Below, one piece after another: positions 27,293-39,378 of a stretch of DNA of 64,000 bases. The notes beneath the pieces are model-generated. The model searched no databases, was not told the origin of the DNA, and saw nothing but the letters and a program-made list of their open reading frames with translations. Source of the DNA: Aphis gossypii (Eukaryota; Arthropoda; Insecta; Hemiptera; Aphididae); NCBI RefSeq assembly GCF_020184175.1, contig NC_065531.1:13599213-13663212 (forward strand). Direction: 5' to 3'. Numbering within the stretch: the first letter of the stretch is position 1; every line of letters starts with the position of its first letter. A program made the position numbers and the translations under genes.

Positions 27293-27520
27293 ATGAACCG
27301 TTTCGAAGAGGTTGCGGTTGGTCAGAGTATGATCCATATACTAAAGTGGTCGTTTAAGTTGTGTGTTTATTATATAAAATATATTATTGTTCATATACGA
27401 TGCCGTGTACAAAAAATAAAAACCAGCAAATGTCGCCGAAGAGGAAATAAAACGTCTCCGCCTCTGTTAGATTTATTACGCCCAAATATGTCTGTATGTA
27501 GGTGTGTCTTTTCGAAATAG
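27293..27520 (+). CDS. Candidate small ORF, 75 aa, unrecognised
   Basis: An ATG frame of 75 residues, beginning MNRFEEVAVGQSMIHILKWS and ending MSVCRCVFSK. The middle is hydrophobic and aromatic (KLCVYYIKYIIVHI, about residues 25-38), possibly one membrane segment. It is followed by a strongly basic stretch (KIKTSKCRRRGNK) and a proline/leucine patch (SPPLLDLLRP). Codon choice at both ends is clearly less A/T-biased than the flanks. No signal peptide, splice sites or poly(A) signal are linked to it. I do not recognise a family, and chance is possible at this length. Confidence 0.22.
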   Translation: MNRFEEVAVGQSMIHILKWSFKLCVYYIKYIIVHIRCRVQKIKTSKCRRRGNKTSPPLLDLLRPNMSVCRCVFSK

Positions 27521-29290
27521 CAGGTTTAATACGTCATATATTATAATAATTAATCGCCACAGCGCACAACGAATAATAATATAATGATATGATTATCATA
27601 ATCATTCTATAGCATATTATTATAGATAGCAAGTGGCCGAGTACTATATAATTTATAATTATATAATACATAATTTATACGTTTAGGACACAACAAGCTG
27701 ACTGTTGTGGCGGTTTTCGATTTATGGGTTTTATTGATACGCACACGGTATACCACTTCACTTAATCGATATCATTGCAATACATTTGGTATAAATTGGA
27801 ACAATATTATATATTAAATATTATTTCCTATGGGCTCTGGCAATGTTTCGCAATATAATTTACGTTTCACAGGGTATTTAAAATGCGATAGACGTTTTAA
27901 ATGAATTTAGTAATCCAACTAAAATGTATAATACCTTAGCTGTCATTATATGATTATGCAGTTGCATATAAAAGTTTAGTAGAACTAATAACTCATAAAT
28001 GCTATATTAAAGATTTGGTTTCTTCAGATTTACAAGAATACATCCTTTCAAATTCAATGACAGTTTTTTTTTTTTTTAATAAATGATTAATTAAACAATA
28101 ACTATCGGAGCTTCGTTTGACCGTAACGTTCAGCATGAACACGCGTATACATCGTTTTGTTTTCGTCCCGTTACCGCTGCTGTGGGCTCATTAATTTATT
28201 ATGTTCAATATTATCGACGGTTTTGTAACTAATAATAATAATAATAATTAGTAATGAATGCTGAGGTATAACTCATAACTATTGCAGTTTTTATCACTAC
28301 GATTTTTAAATAAAAATGGAAAGTCCTATTTACAATTTCTAATTACAAATTCGTAACATACCTATACTTTGGAGATGACTTTAGCGTGTTCAATAAAGTG
28401 TGGATTTTAAATATTCATGATTCGGTTTCTAAAAACGTTTCAATACAAATAATGTTAAATTTATTACAGTTATTACACGTGCTTATTATGCATCGATGAT
28501 AATTAACGAAAACGCAATACACATACCACGATAATATGATTTAGTATGTATTCGTGTATAATCAATTCGATAGAGTGCGGCGCATATACGCGTATACATG
28601 TAAGTATTAACAACAAGAATTATTGTGTATGGTGTGTGCGTGAATGTAAATTCTACATCATAGTTCATTGGTCGGTTTGTGTATATATACTATATTGTAT
28701 TATATGTAAACGATGATAAACAATGGCTGCAATTCACTGGAGACCGTTTATATAATATGTATTATATTATACGACCGTTGTTAATGAATTCAGCAGAGAG
28801 TTCAAATCGATAGTAGCTGTAGGAGTGGAGGAGGTGGTCCAAGGCGTGTGAGAGTCGTCTGAAATTAGGAGGGAAAGTGTGAATTTGGATTTTCACTCTG
28901 TAATCTTGTCTTAGACCGTTCTTAATAGCAAACCCTTCGTAGGTATACACTAAACATACATTCATACATAGTGGTACACATACATACTATAATAACGTGA
29001 AAATAAAACTACGGTAAAACATTTAATATGGCGTACACAAGGGGCATAAGCTTTGTATGAAAGTCAGATACGAGGGGCTCTTTCCTACCCTCAAAAGTGC
29101 TGGAGAATAATATGATCACCGACCAGATATAAATATTAAATTTACGCTATTACTTTTCCACTGATCGTTGGAGAGTTCTCGAGGTCATGTATTTAAGTAC
29201 ACCTAGATCAAGTACACCGTTTATAGAATATATATATATATATATATTCAAATAGTACAATAAGGTATATTAATATCATGTGCACCTTAC
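27521..29290. other. Mixed-composition stretch, no clear gene
   Basis: GC-richer patches alternate with AT-rich text. At 27689-27709 CACAACA and TGTTGTG form a perfect 7-bp hairpin. At 28135-28194 a 19-codon ATG frame (MNTRIHRFVFVPLPLLWAH) sits in a GC-richer patch and looks signal-peptide-like, without further support. A TAA repeat lies at about 28230-28248, and a TA tract at about 29228-29247. The patch at 28780-28950, purine-rich on the plus strand, and the patch 29030-29110 have no convincing frame. If the donor at 29291/29290 is real, the minus-strand intron begins here. Confidence 0.45.
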
Positions 29291-29449
29291 CTGACTTTCA
29301 GTGGTAATGTATGTATGTTAAGCAGCGATATACTAAGGTGACAGAAATAAAAAACTCTCTGAACACAAACGAACACAACTCTAACTTATAGTTAGTTCAT
29401 GAAGACACCAAGTAGTCTCGTTCGCAGGATCTGGTGTCAAAATATGTTA

Positions 29450-29581
29450 TTAATGTGCCCGGTGCGCATACAATGGTGAGAAGGACAACGCGGTCATGCC
29501 GGCCAGAGTCGCAGGCGGCCGCACCAAAGGTCTCTGCATTTTTAAAGACCTAGCTTTATCCTTGGTGGCAGAGAATTTCAT
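29450..29581 (-). CDS. Candidate 43-aa small ORF (second of the pair)
   Basis: A minus-strand ATG frame of 43 residues. It begins MKFSATKDKARSLKMQ, continues RPLVRPPATLAG, and ends SFSPLYAHRAH before TAA. It is basic and proline-containing, with no signal peptide and no cysteine. More than half its bases are G or C, against about a quarter nearby. The start shares ATGA with the stop of the 20-codon frame upstream and has a weak context of its own (C at -3). It lies within a putative exon ending at the donor 29291/29290. I do not recognise a family. Overlapping hairpins leave a noncoding reading open. Confidence 0.3.
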   Translation of the reverse strand: MKFSATKDKARSLKMQRPLVRPPATLAGMTALSFSPLYAHRAH

Positions 29582-29640
29582 TGGGTCGTGACCCCTTGTC
29601 TCTGACGGCACACGGATAAGTCAGATGTCTTGTACCCCAT
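29578..29640 (-). CDS. Candidate 20-aa small ORF (first of an overlapping pair)
   Basis: A minus-strand frame of 20 codons (MGYKTSDLSVCRQRQGVTTQ), with TGA at 29578-29580. The start context GACAATGG has A at -3 and G at +4, an excellent insect start context. Its stop overlaps the start of the next frame as ATGA, a layout seen in translation-coupled or upstream-ORF arrangements. It may be an upstream ORF controlling the 43-residue frame, one of two peptides from a polycistronic small-ORF mRNA, or coincidence in a structured RNA. I do not recognise the peptide. Confidence 0.25.
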   Translation of the reverse strand: MGYKTSDLSVCRQRQGVTTQ

Positions 29641-29698
29641 TGTCACAAAAACTTGCGAGTTCCTATGTGATCTTAAAGTGTAAATCGTCCTTTTCATC

Positions 29699-32600
29699 AG
29701 TGGTATAAGACGTGTATTGAAATTAACATTTATTTGCGCATGACAACTTGACAGTCATTTATATATTGTATTTATGCGTCTATACAATAATTATGATATG
29801 TCAGCAATTATTATTCCTATATTCCTATATTATAATATATTTACACATTCAAGTATTCATATACAAATATAACTAAGGATCCATTGATTGTTGTAAATTT
29901 AATTTCTCACAAACGTTATTTTACTACTACAATGATTCGAGTTCAACGGAGTACGATTTGTAACACGCACGTATATCCGCAGAGCTGATTACACCCACAA
30001 ATCATTGCGGTCTACTGGTAATACTACAGATATTATATAGAAGCTTGAAAATATATACGTCTTTTTTTTGATAGAGAGAGGCGGTAGAATTATATTTTGA
30101 TAGCAAAAATTTCACTCGACACTTTGACAGTGATGATTCTATATCTCTACAATCATTAAATCACAAGTAGTATAAGAAAAATAAAAAATATAAGAAGTTT
30201 TTTTTTTTAATATGAAAACAAGATTACATTTTTATATTTTTAATGACAAGCGCCGTTTCAATCATATACTAAATTGATATTTTTTAATTTATTTTTTTGC
30301 TGAATTATTGAAAATAATTTTTGTACGTTTAAACTTTATTGTATATAATATATTTTTTTTTTAAAGAGTTTTTAAATATCAGTAAATAGAACATGCTAGA
30401 GACGATTATTATATTGATTGAATATTTAAATAACACACATTTTTATAAACTGTATATAATTATTATTTGCTATTAATACTAGTATTGTAGTATAAAATAA
30501 ATTTGTATGACTATTTTATTGCAAAACGACGGTGATGTTCTTATGAAAAAAATAAAGTGATAGATAGTAATAAAAAAAAAACAAAGAAGTCATGAATCAT
30601 GATAGTCTAGCATACATGCACATATCAACTAACATGTACTACAATAATATTGTACACATTTATGTTTTTAATGAGAAAAATTCTTGGATTAATAATAAAA
30701 TTAAAATAGTCAAATAAATGAATTATTCATAAATGTGCTTTAAAATGTCATGAAATATTATCTATCAATATGCTATATTATTTCTACTTTACTATTCATA
30801 CAATGTACTGACATAATTGAATATTGTTAATAACAGTCTTTAAAAATACATAGATAGTAAACATTTATTTTTATTTTGAAGTTTATAAATATATATTTGA
30901 AAAAAATAAAAAAAAATATAGCCATTAATGATTACAATTTGTAATGATAATTACAAATTTTATTTACTTTTAATTTTTATAGCTTAATACCTAAGATCAA
31001 GTTGAAAATCTTTACTTGACAGTGTAGGTATTACTATTATTTGCAAAAGAAAGAATATTATTATTTTTGTCTTCCTACTTCATACTTGGAATAGTTGTTT
31101 TCTTCAATTGTTTCAACAAAGACTAAAATCTTTCAACAATTTATCCGACCTATTTAATATAATATATTACTTAAGTTACTTAATTTAAAATTACTACAAA
31201 AATAAATAAAAGAACAATAAAGAGTGTTTCAAAAGTTTTATATTATTATATATTATAGTTTGCTCGATTAAACATATAACATAAATGTATAAGTAATTTA
31301 CTCCTGTACAATTACTGAGAAGACGAAAATATATTACATAAAACGCATACTATTTGCAGTATTGTTTTTCAACAAAAAAGTTCTGATTCTTTTGACGAAA
31401 ATATATTACTCACAATAAAATAATTCTAGACACTTAAAATTTGATAAATGGTTTATTTTATCATTTCATTGACTTAATATGTAATATTTATGTAAATATT
31501 TTATTTTATAAATTCCTTATACAATCATACCACTTATTCAGGTAAAAGCTTTATTCAATAACAATGAATAGATAATGATTACATTAAAAACTGACTTATT
31601 GGCTGTCCGTTATAAATGGACTAACAGCTCACTTATGATGGAGAAATCAAGTTACGTTTCAAGATTATAAATAAATTTACAGTAAAACATGAAATCACGA
31701 ATGACTTAATCAAAACTTTTTTTTGCTATATTTGATAATTATGTAGTTAAAAGTCTCTTTAGTTTTGTTATTTAACGATGAAAAATCATTATTATTTCAA
31801 ACTTTTCTATTGTTTTATTATGCTTCTTATAAATTCTTTAGTGTATCAATTAGACTTCAAATTATGCATTTCTTTCTTTTAATAGGTAGGTAACTAACAA
31901 TTAAAAATTTCATAAAATTAATTAAAATAATCATGCAAGCAAATTTAAAATAAAATATTTCAATAATTTGTTAAGTTTAGTTACGTATTAAACAACGCTT
32001 CCAATTATTTTTTTTTATTATCAGTTATCACACTATTAAATATATTCTTTATTGTTTATCAGTGTTAGTTGTTAATACACATGATTAAAATTATTATTAT
32101 TTTTGGATAAACATAAACCATTTGTATAATAATACACCGCTTGTAAAATTGATTTGCTCTATTATTATCGTAAATTAAAATTACACAAAACCATAATGGT
32201 AATTACATAAGACGACAGTCATAACTTTACCTATATAATAATTAAATATTATATACAATTGGCAAATTATTTGGAAATTCATGATACGATTGTGTTCGTT
32301 TAATATTTTATTTCAGCTAGCAGTATTAATAAGTCTATGTCATAGTAGTAATTAAAAAGAGTTGTAACGGCATTGAATGCATTCCTCAAAATTAATAGAA
32401 TACAAATTAAAAGATGCAGACGGGCGGGATATTGTAGCTAAGACTACAGTGACGTCAGCCATGTTTAAATAAACTTGAATTAGCAAGTATTTAAAACAAA
32501 ACTACATGTTATATCAAAATATTAATATGAGTTCGTCGTTGAAATAAACATCAAAAACACTGATTCGACAGTCTTAATTAAAGATGTTTCATGGGTCTAA

Positions 32601-33697
32601 AAAAAACCAGAAAGTATTTCTATCTGCAATAGAATGTTATATCGGGTATAAAGGGAAGAAATTACACAGAATTTTCTGTAAAAAGTACTTTATAAGGTAC
32701 TAGGTACTCGTACATCAAAAATATTTTTCTAACAACAAAAGAAAAAAAAATATAGCGTTATATATCGCTATACTCGTTATTCCAAATGGATGTTATCAAT
32801 AATGTCACGCGGAACATATATTTTAGTTAATTTTGACTTTTTTCGCGTTTATTATAAACAGTGATTTCATTCATTATCAGTATAATACAAATTATGATTT
32901 ATAATTTATCACAGAAGAACGAAGAAATTGCAAGATATTTTTCATTATGAAGACGCTTAGGAGTGCTCTAATATGCTATTGAAACGCCTTAAAAAAATTA
33001 TTTTTTATACAATAAACTCAATACAACAAACGATAATAAGATTGTAAGAGCGTCAAATAACTACGAGTTATCTTTTTTTTGATTTCCCGATACTGTTAAA
33101 TTCCGTTAATTATGTTCCTAAATGGTTATTAATAATAATAAAAATATTATCATCTCATTCACAGTCTATCAATTTATAATAAAAACAACACTGTGCTATT
33201 GAATTATATTTTACAAATGAGATATTTCAATGGGTCATTAGTATTATTATAAATTAATATCATTACATGATACTCTCAAGTCTCAACATCAAGTAACTAC
33301 AATATAGTTTATAATAAATAATTTATTTTTAAAATGTATAATTAAATCTAGAAATTTAATTTTTATTCAATTAAAGGTAAAACCAAAATACTATGACATT
33401 TATAAATGTATATTATGTTTAACAATTATAAACATAATATCAAAATCACTTAATCACAAGTAAAATATTAGTAATATCAATACATTTAAATATATTAATA
33501 TGTTATTAACTTTTATTGGAACAATACTTAAATAATAATTGATTTTATAATCATTTACAAGTGTATTTATTTTTATACAATTATGTATGGAATAAATTCT
33601 ATGTAATTTTCCTTAGCTGAATAAAATAATCGAAAATTCGGTGTATAACTTTTAATCTGGGTCAAGGGGTTCTGTAAAATAGTCAAAGACATTTCTG
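29699..33697. other. AT-rich noncoding stretch
   Basis: Very AT-rich, with A and T homopolymers throughout. The only distinct spot is near 32410-32470, a GC-richer patch with GACGGGCGGGA and a full CRE octamer (TGACGTCA, 32450-32457). I see no coding exon. Confidence 0.55.
32450..32457. promoter_or_regulatory. CRE octamer TGACGTCA
   Basis: A perfect CREB/ATF site in a small GC-richer patch (about 32413-32465). It could be an isolated enhancer element or chance. No core promoter or exon is visible beside it. Confidence 0.2.
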
Positions 33698-33778
33698 TAT
33701 GCGATTGTAGATGGATAGTTGAAACCCGTAACACACCCGAGTCCCGTCTCTCAACTATGCGTCTACGTTTATGGCATA
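33698..33778 (+). ncRNA. MicroRNA-like hairpin
   Basis: Two arms fold into a long stem: 33698-33722 pairs with 33751-33778. Of 25 positions in the left arm, 23 pair, two of them as G-U wobbles on the plus strand. There are single G-G mismatches at 33703/33773 and 33714/33759, and a 3-base bulge on the right arm (33768-33770). The terminal loop is 28 bases. On the minus strand the wobbles would become A-C mismatches, so the plus strand is favoured. Stem length and the near-perfect duplex are typical of a pre-miRNA. I do not recognise either arm as a known conserved miRNA. A MITE-derived hairpin is the main alternative. Confidence 0.4.
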
Positions 33779-34524
33779 GAATTAACTTCAGTTAATATAT
33801 TACTCTCCATATTAGACGGTCGTAATTTTAATTTAAATGAGAAAAATACAGTAATAAGGTAATAATATAAAAAAGTATTACATATTCTGAGTATTTGATT
33901 GAAACATGAAGGTAAAATTAAGGTACAGATTTTTAAAGTGAAGGATTATCTAAAATTATTATAACTTTTGACTCATGAATGATAATTGTCACAATTTATC
34001 ATTGATAAATATTTATTAGTGAAATTTTAGTATCTAAATTGTAAAATATATTAATACATTAAATGAATATATCAGTAACTAGGTATGTATTTTAAATTAT
34101 ATTATTATTACTATTAGAAGGTATTTAAAAATTATTTATTTGTTAATTTTATTTATACTATAGGATCAACAGTTTTTTAATGACGCTGTGTAAAAGGATC
34201 ACATTCAAACTTTTTAAATTATATTTAAAACTGTGCTAGTCATCACATAAACAATGATTTAGTTATATTAGATTTAGAATTTATACTGTATCATTTTCAA
34301 AAAAAAAAAAATGTGATTATGTGTCTATTATGATATAAAAAACAACAGTGTTCACTTAGGTAAAATGAATAAAAGCAGTTATAAGCAAATAAACAAAGTA
34401 TTTTAATTATTTTAAAAGAATTTTTTTTAAATATTATGTAGAAACCTAAATTTAAACTTATACTAGTGAATTAATTTTATAATAATATTATAAAATATGA
34501 TGATATATTGAAATTTTTCATTAT
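33779..34524. other. AT-rich noncoding stretch
   Basis: Plain AT-rich sequence with no open frame, splice signal or repeat of note. Confidence 0.6.
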
Positions 34525-34668
34525 ATGTATTGTACCCTTAGCAAAATTCAATTTCCGACCACGGAGGTTGCAATCGACGACAAAGGACTAAATAATAAAT
34601 CGTTTTTTCATCGAGATCGTCATAAATTTTATGTAGATAATGAAGTGTACAAAGAAGTTACTGCATAA
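34525..34668 (+). CDS. Candidate small ORF or terminal exon, 47 aa
   Basis: An ATG frame of 47 residues, beginning MYCTLSKIQFPTTEVAIDDK and ending NEVYKEVTA before TAA. The central part (residues 7-47) has balanced, charged composition with few Ile/Tyr/Leu runs, and GC is above background. TGTACCCTTAG|C near 34541 could be an acceptor, which would make it the terminal exon of a longer plus-strand gene. No AATAAA follows at a convincing distance. There are no membrane segments and no recognised family. Confidence 0.25.
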   Translation: MYCTLSKIQFPTTEVAIDDKGLNNKSFFHRDRHKFYVDNEVYKEVTA

Positions 34669-35497
34669 GTCAAAAAGCTATGGCGTGCACAGACTTGAAT
34701 TTCAGATGGTAATTACAGTATTTTTGGGCCTTCTACCAATACAAGTAACGTTTATGCTTTATTATGAATATAATATAACTGTATAAGTATTGATTTATTT
34801 TAATTTAATACAAAGTGTACTGTTCATAATATATAATAGTATTATATTATTATAAAAATTATTAATTATAATGACCTAACTTATAATTATATAGGTATTA
34901 GTTAAATTAAAAAACAACATTTAATTCACTTTTATTGCAATTTATTATATTTGATCTTTATGTATAAATATAATTCTTCTGTACTCGTGTATGTCACTGA
35001 ACTTCTCCTAATTAACTGGACCGATTTTCATAAAAAAAAAGTGTGTGTATGGTTTAAACTTTAGATTCACAATTATATTTGACAGGTGACACAACAATAG
35101 GGTTTTAGGAAATGTTGATATGAATATTATGTCTTAAATAACACATATAAGGGAATCTAAGATGCCAATGATCTCAGAAACCACTTATCTGATGGTAATT
35201 TTTTCAAATAAAAGGCCGTACTATGGATCAGATTTTAAGTATCATTTTATAGACTCAACTCTTGTTCACGGATAATATTGAGCGACAAAATATGTATACA
35301 ACAGTGGAACTATTTGTCTAGAAAGTACACTCAAACCGAGATATAAAAATATAGTACCATTCGTTTAGGCGGAGAAGGTTTTTATGCCCATTTTCGATTC
35401 TATAAGTTAATTAACAATCAAGTTATTAATTATTGAAATAATCGAATAATCCGCACATATAAATAAAAAAGAAACGTTTTCGTCTGTGAATGACGAG
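34669..35497. other. AT-rich noncoding stretch upstream of candidate promoter
   Basis: Mostly AT-rich. Patches near 35150-35400 are a little GC-richer but have stops in all frames. I see nothing clear. Confidence 0.5.
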
Positions 35498-35505
35498 TAT
35501 AAATA
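35498..35505 (+). promoter_or_regulatory. Candidate TATA box TATAAATA
   Basis: A consensus TATA box in a slightly GC-richer context. It predicts a start site near 35526-35531, just before the ATG at 35554. No clear TCAGT initiator is present, so support is the box plus its position before a short exon with a consensus donor. Confidence 0.3.
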
Positions 35506-35553
35506 GTGGATTGGTTAAATACAACTTGAACTACACATAAGAAACGTATTTTA

Positions 35554-35601
35554 ATGGGCAACAAAGTGTACGTGGATAACTATTATGCCGCTTGTTTCCG
35601 T
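35554..35601 (+). CDS. Candidate first coding exon, 16 codons
   Basis: An ATG frame MGNKVYVDNYYAACFR ends exactly at a consensus donor, TTCCGT|GTAAGT (35601/35602), in phase 0. The frame would hit TAG within the intron at about 35630. A TATA box lies 49-56 bases upstream of the ATG, giving a short leader of about 25 bases. The order TATA, short leader, very short first exon, donor is common in insect cuticle and secreted-protein genes. However, the 16 residues are not hydrophobic enough for a signal peptide. No second exon was recognised. A minus-strand open frame over the same bases lacks an ATG. Confidence 0.3.
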
Positions 35602-36479
35602 GTAAGTTCAGAAAACAGTGTATACATCTAGGCTTCCAAAGTCCCAACCATAAAAAGGAACTATATAGTTTACAATGAAATATTAGAAAATATATAGAAA
35701 CTTTGAAGAATACTTTTAAAACAATTTTTACGGGCAACGTTAAGCAGGACAGCTATGTAAAGTTTATACATCAGAAATATTGTCTATACATAAAAACAGA
35801 AAATATTATTTATCTAAACGCGTTACTCTAAATGTTAGCATTAAGTTACCAATTTTTTTACTAATGCATTTTGAACGGAAAAGGGGTGAACATAGACAGT
35901 TAGCATAATAATAGAAATTATTTTATTTTTAATTTGTAATTGTATATTTATATCATTATTTTTATTCACTATATTTCGAACAAGACATTTCTTTTTTTGT
36001 TTTTATTTTTTAAAAAAATCCTGACTTTTCCATTGTATACTATAACTTGTAGCTTAAGGATATTACTCAAACTATATGTATAGTTGAACAATTTATTATA
36101 AACTTTAATTATAAATAAAACGTAACTAAACAAAAAAAACTTTGTTTTATCCATTATTTAAGAAAGAGTAGCTTTCTTTGGGGGGTTTTTTTTTTATAGG
36201 TACGGAGACTGTTCATTATTAAATGACTATAATTTGAACATTTTTCTTGATCTCTTGACTTCTTAACGTTTTCTTACTTTCTCAATAGTAAATTTGAACT
36301 TGGAAAAGTTCTTACATTTTTTTTGTTTCCCTTTTTTCAAATAGTTGTACTAAATTATATGGAAAGACGGAGGAAACAAATTACTTATTTATTTTACATT
36401 TTTTATCAACATTGATTATTTAAAGAATTTGAAAAATAAATTGCTTGAAAATATATGCAGACAAGTATATAATATACAT

Positions 36480-36511
<32 letters not shown>

Positions 36512-39378
36512 TTGTAAATTTTCAATAATAAATATTTATTCATCTTAGTGAAAAGTCAAATTTAATGGAATACGTTTGACTCATTGGCTGTACAGTGTAC
36601 ATAGTATTAAAATAAAATCATAATTTAGAAAATGAATGTATCGATGCAGAAATGTATTTCATAATTTATTCGATTTATTTCGAGATTTCAATAACTAAGA
36701 AGTCATAAAAGCACTTCGTAATTCATATCGCGTAAATGCGGTAGTGAGTTAATAGATTAACATTTTCATATAACTTCATATTTTATGGGAATTTTTAAAT
36801 AATTATTATAATATGTAATACATATATTGCGTCTACGTTAAATGATTAAAAACATATATACTTAAAAATAATTATTATTTCCTATTTATTTTTACTCAAA
36901 CATAAAGTGTTACTACTAAAATACTTATATGTTAATAATTAAACTATTCACATTTTCTTGTAGAAACTATCACACTATTTGTTAAAATTAACATACAACC
37001 CAACTGTCAACGGCGTTTGTAATTACTGTAAATATAGCTTAAATTATAGTTACTGTGCCGTTACAGTGGTTTTTAAAATGTATAAAGTATCTTGACAAAA
37101 GTAATTTTAACATAGTTCTATCTTGTAATACTAAAACGTAACATATGGTATAGAATTACTGTAAAGTTAATTTGTATATTTTGTATATATACAGTAAGTT
37201 TATATGTATAATTATTTATGTACCTATAATAGACAAACAATCTGTGAACATATTTAACTTTACAATAAAAGTATGTATATGAGAATGTTAAGTATAGTTA
37301 ATGAAAAATAAGAAACTTCCCATTAAAAGATCAACATTTTCAGTCGGTATTAAATAAGCAATAATTACAGACAATGTTTAGTTTTTACAGATTTTTCATA
37401 AAAGTATGAAAACATATATTATGAAATTTACATATGAGATATTGTACGAGTATAATAGTATTTTATGTGTTGTTAGATGTTTTGGGGTGATTTGTATTAT
37501 TTCTTACGTGGATTTTTATATGAAATATTTAGAAGAGACTTTCGTAAAACTGTTCCAGATATGTAGGTTAGTATGTAAATGAAATTTTATTTAAAATGCG
37601 GTTAATCAAACACTTTTAATGACGGTGCAGCATAATTTGAAATCGAAGTTTAGTACCTAAATCTAGTGTATATTATATAATTTTATTATTTTAATTAAGA
37701 TATGCAAATGTGAACATTAAGTGGTATTTATTACGCGTAGATTTAGATTATTCTTTTTTTTTTTTTTAAGTTACCTATAACCAAAAAAAAGCGTATTTAT
37801 GTGAAATGTCTTTGCTTTTATTTACAGGCTAACTAGATCCATGTTATTTTATTAAATATAAGTGAAATAAATAATATAAAATATATTATATATTATATTT
37901 TATACAAAATTTAAATTCTACTCTTTTTCATTAAACTTACGTCGAAAATAATTTTAAAACAATATTTATGTACTACCTATTATAATAAAATTAATAATTG
38001 TAAATGAATCTACGCTGGTGATTATTTTCCATAGTTCTTTCTTATTTATCTTAAAATAAGTAACTCTACTGCAGAGGATTACGTAGAAAATATTATTGTA
38101 AAAAATATTATTTATTTATAGGATATTATTTGTGGATTTTTTTTTTTTATATATAGTCCGGACTGTCGGGATTCATTTATCATTCTCGTGGATAAAGAAT
38201 GCCATTCAATGTACGTCGACAAACAGCTTTAAAAAGTATTTTTATTGATCAATACGAGTAGACAGATTTAACACTGTCTTTTCCACAACATCATTCTAAT
38301 ACGATATTGTGTATAATATTATATAATCTATAATGCATTAATGCATTGATAAATTTATAAAAATATATAACATTTGAATGTGGCACTTTTATAACGTATT
38401 AAAATATATGTGTTTTAAAAATACATACAAGATCACTAGTCACAACATAATGAAGTTTAACTTTTTTGTTATGTATATGTATATCAATTAAATTAATTTA
38501 CATTATTGGATATACGTTAAAATAATGAATTAACAAAAAACGTAAATAAATGGCTTTTTTTTTTAAATAAGTTTAATATGGGATCTCTTAAGACTATTAT
38601 AGCCGTATGCATTCAACTATATTTTCAAATTTATTGAACCAATTAAAAAAAAATCGCTATTTATATTGATTTGAGCATAGTGTTAATCTAGGATCTGACG
38701 AATTAATAATTAGGAAAATATATCGCCATTATTAGTGTGATTTATATATGAAAAATATAATTGTATTATTCTTAAGCCAGGTTCATTACATTTATGCATG
38801 ATTATACAAATGTATAGTTTATCGCTGTTTGACTGTATACTCAAATTTTCAAATCGTTAGATTTTTAAATTATAGTAATTATTAACATATAGTTTTCTAT
38901 ACTCCATTTACCAATGGATTTTAAATATATAGTTTATAATATACAAGTAAAAGTATTAAAATAAAAAAAGCTAATACAAAAATAAAACTAATTTTTTATT
39001 CAATCTTTGTACAAATATGGCAAATAGAATAGATACCTACTTTCAAATTATTAGATAAAAAAGGGAAAATATCTTAATTATAATGTTATTGTAATTATAA
39101 TAATTAAATTACTCATTTATTGGTGATCGATGATAAATCTACATAGGTACCATCAGATTTACCAATGATTTACTTATATCTATGGAATTGTACTGTAAAA
39201 CAGTTATCTACATAATATAGTTTCGTATACCCCTTGTTATCTTTTTATTATTCGTTTTTGATTATTATAATTTGAATTGCATGCGGACATTGCACGTATG
39301 AAGATATAATTACCATATTTTCCTTAAATATCGAACCTTATAATATTATACCATTTAGTTAAATTGACGGGAACTTAC
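35602..39378. other. AT-rich stretch, probably intron of the receptor gene
   Basis: On the minus strand this is the start of the intron following the receptor exon. It holds a TA microsatellite (about 36487-36512), homopolymer runs and a few spots of mixed composition (38155-38220) without frames. I looked for a TM3 exon on the minus strand (patterns for a conserved Trp after TM2, and an ERY-type motif) and did not find one. Confidence 0.5.

Larger units (their letters stand above)
29291..29698 (-). other. Candidate minus-strand exon: structured, GC-rich, with small ORFs
   Basis: A 0.4-kb island ending at a strong minus-strand donor, GTCAG|GTAAGG (29291/29290). It includes a GCGGCCGC octamer (29515-29522), rare in DNA this AT-rich. 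Several perfect inverted repeats lie close together: CTAACT/AGTTAG (near 29380-29394), GACACCA/TGGTGTC (29404-29438), CGGCC/GGCCG (near 29500-29521), GGTCT/AGACC (near 29529-29550), and CAGAGA/TCTCTG enclosing GGGTC/GACCC (near 29569-29604). It also carries two overlapping ATG frames, listed separately. It may be a spliced noncoding RNA or a small-peptide mRNA. The 5' end is not defined. Confidence 0.4.

Noticed and set aside
35531..35737. 68-codon minus-strand frame with a signal-like start
   Set aside because: It begins at a non-ATG codon and overlaps the better supported plus-strand TATA/exon/donor arrangement.
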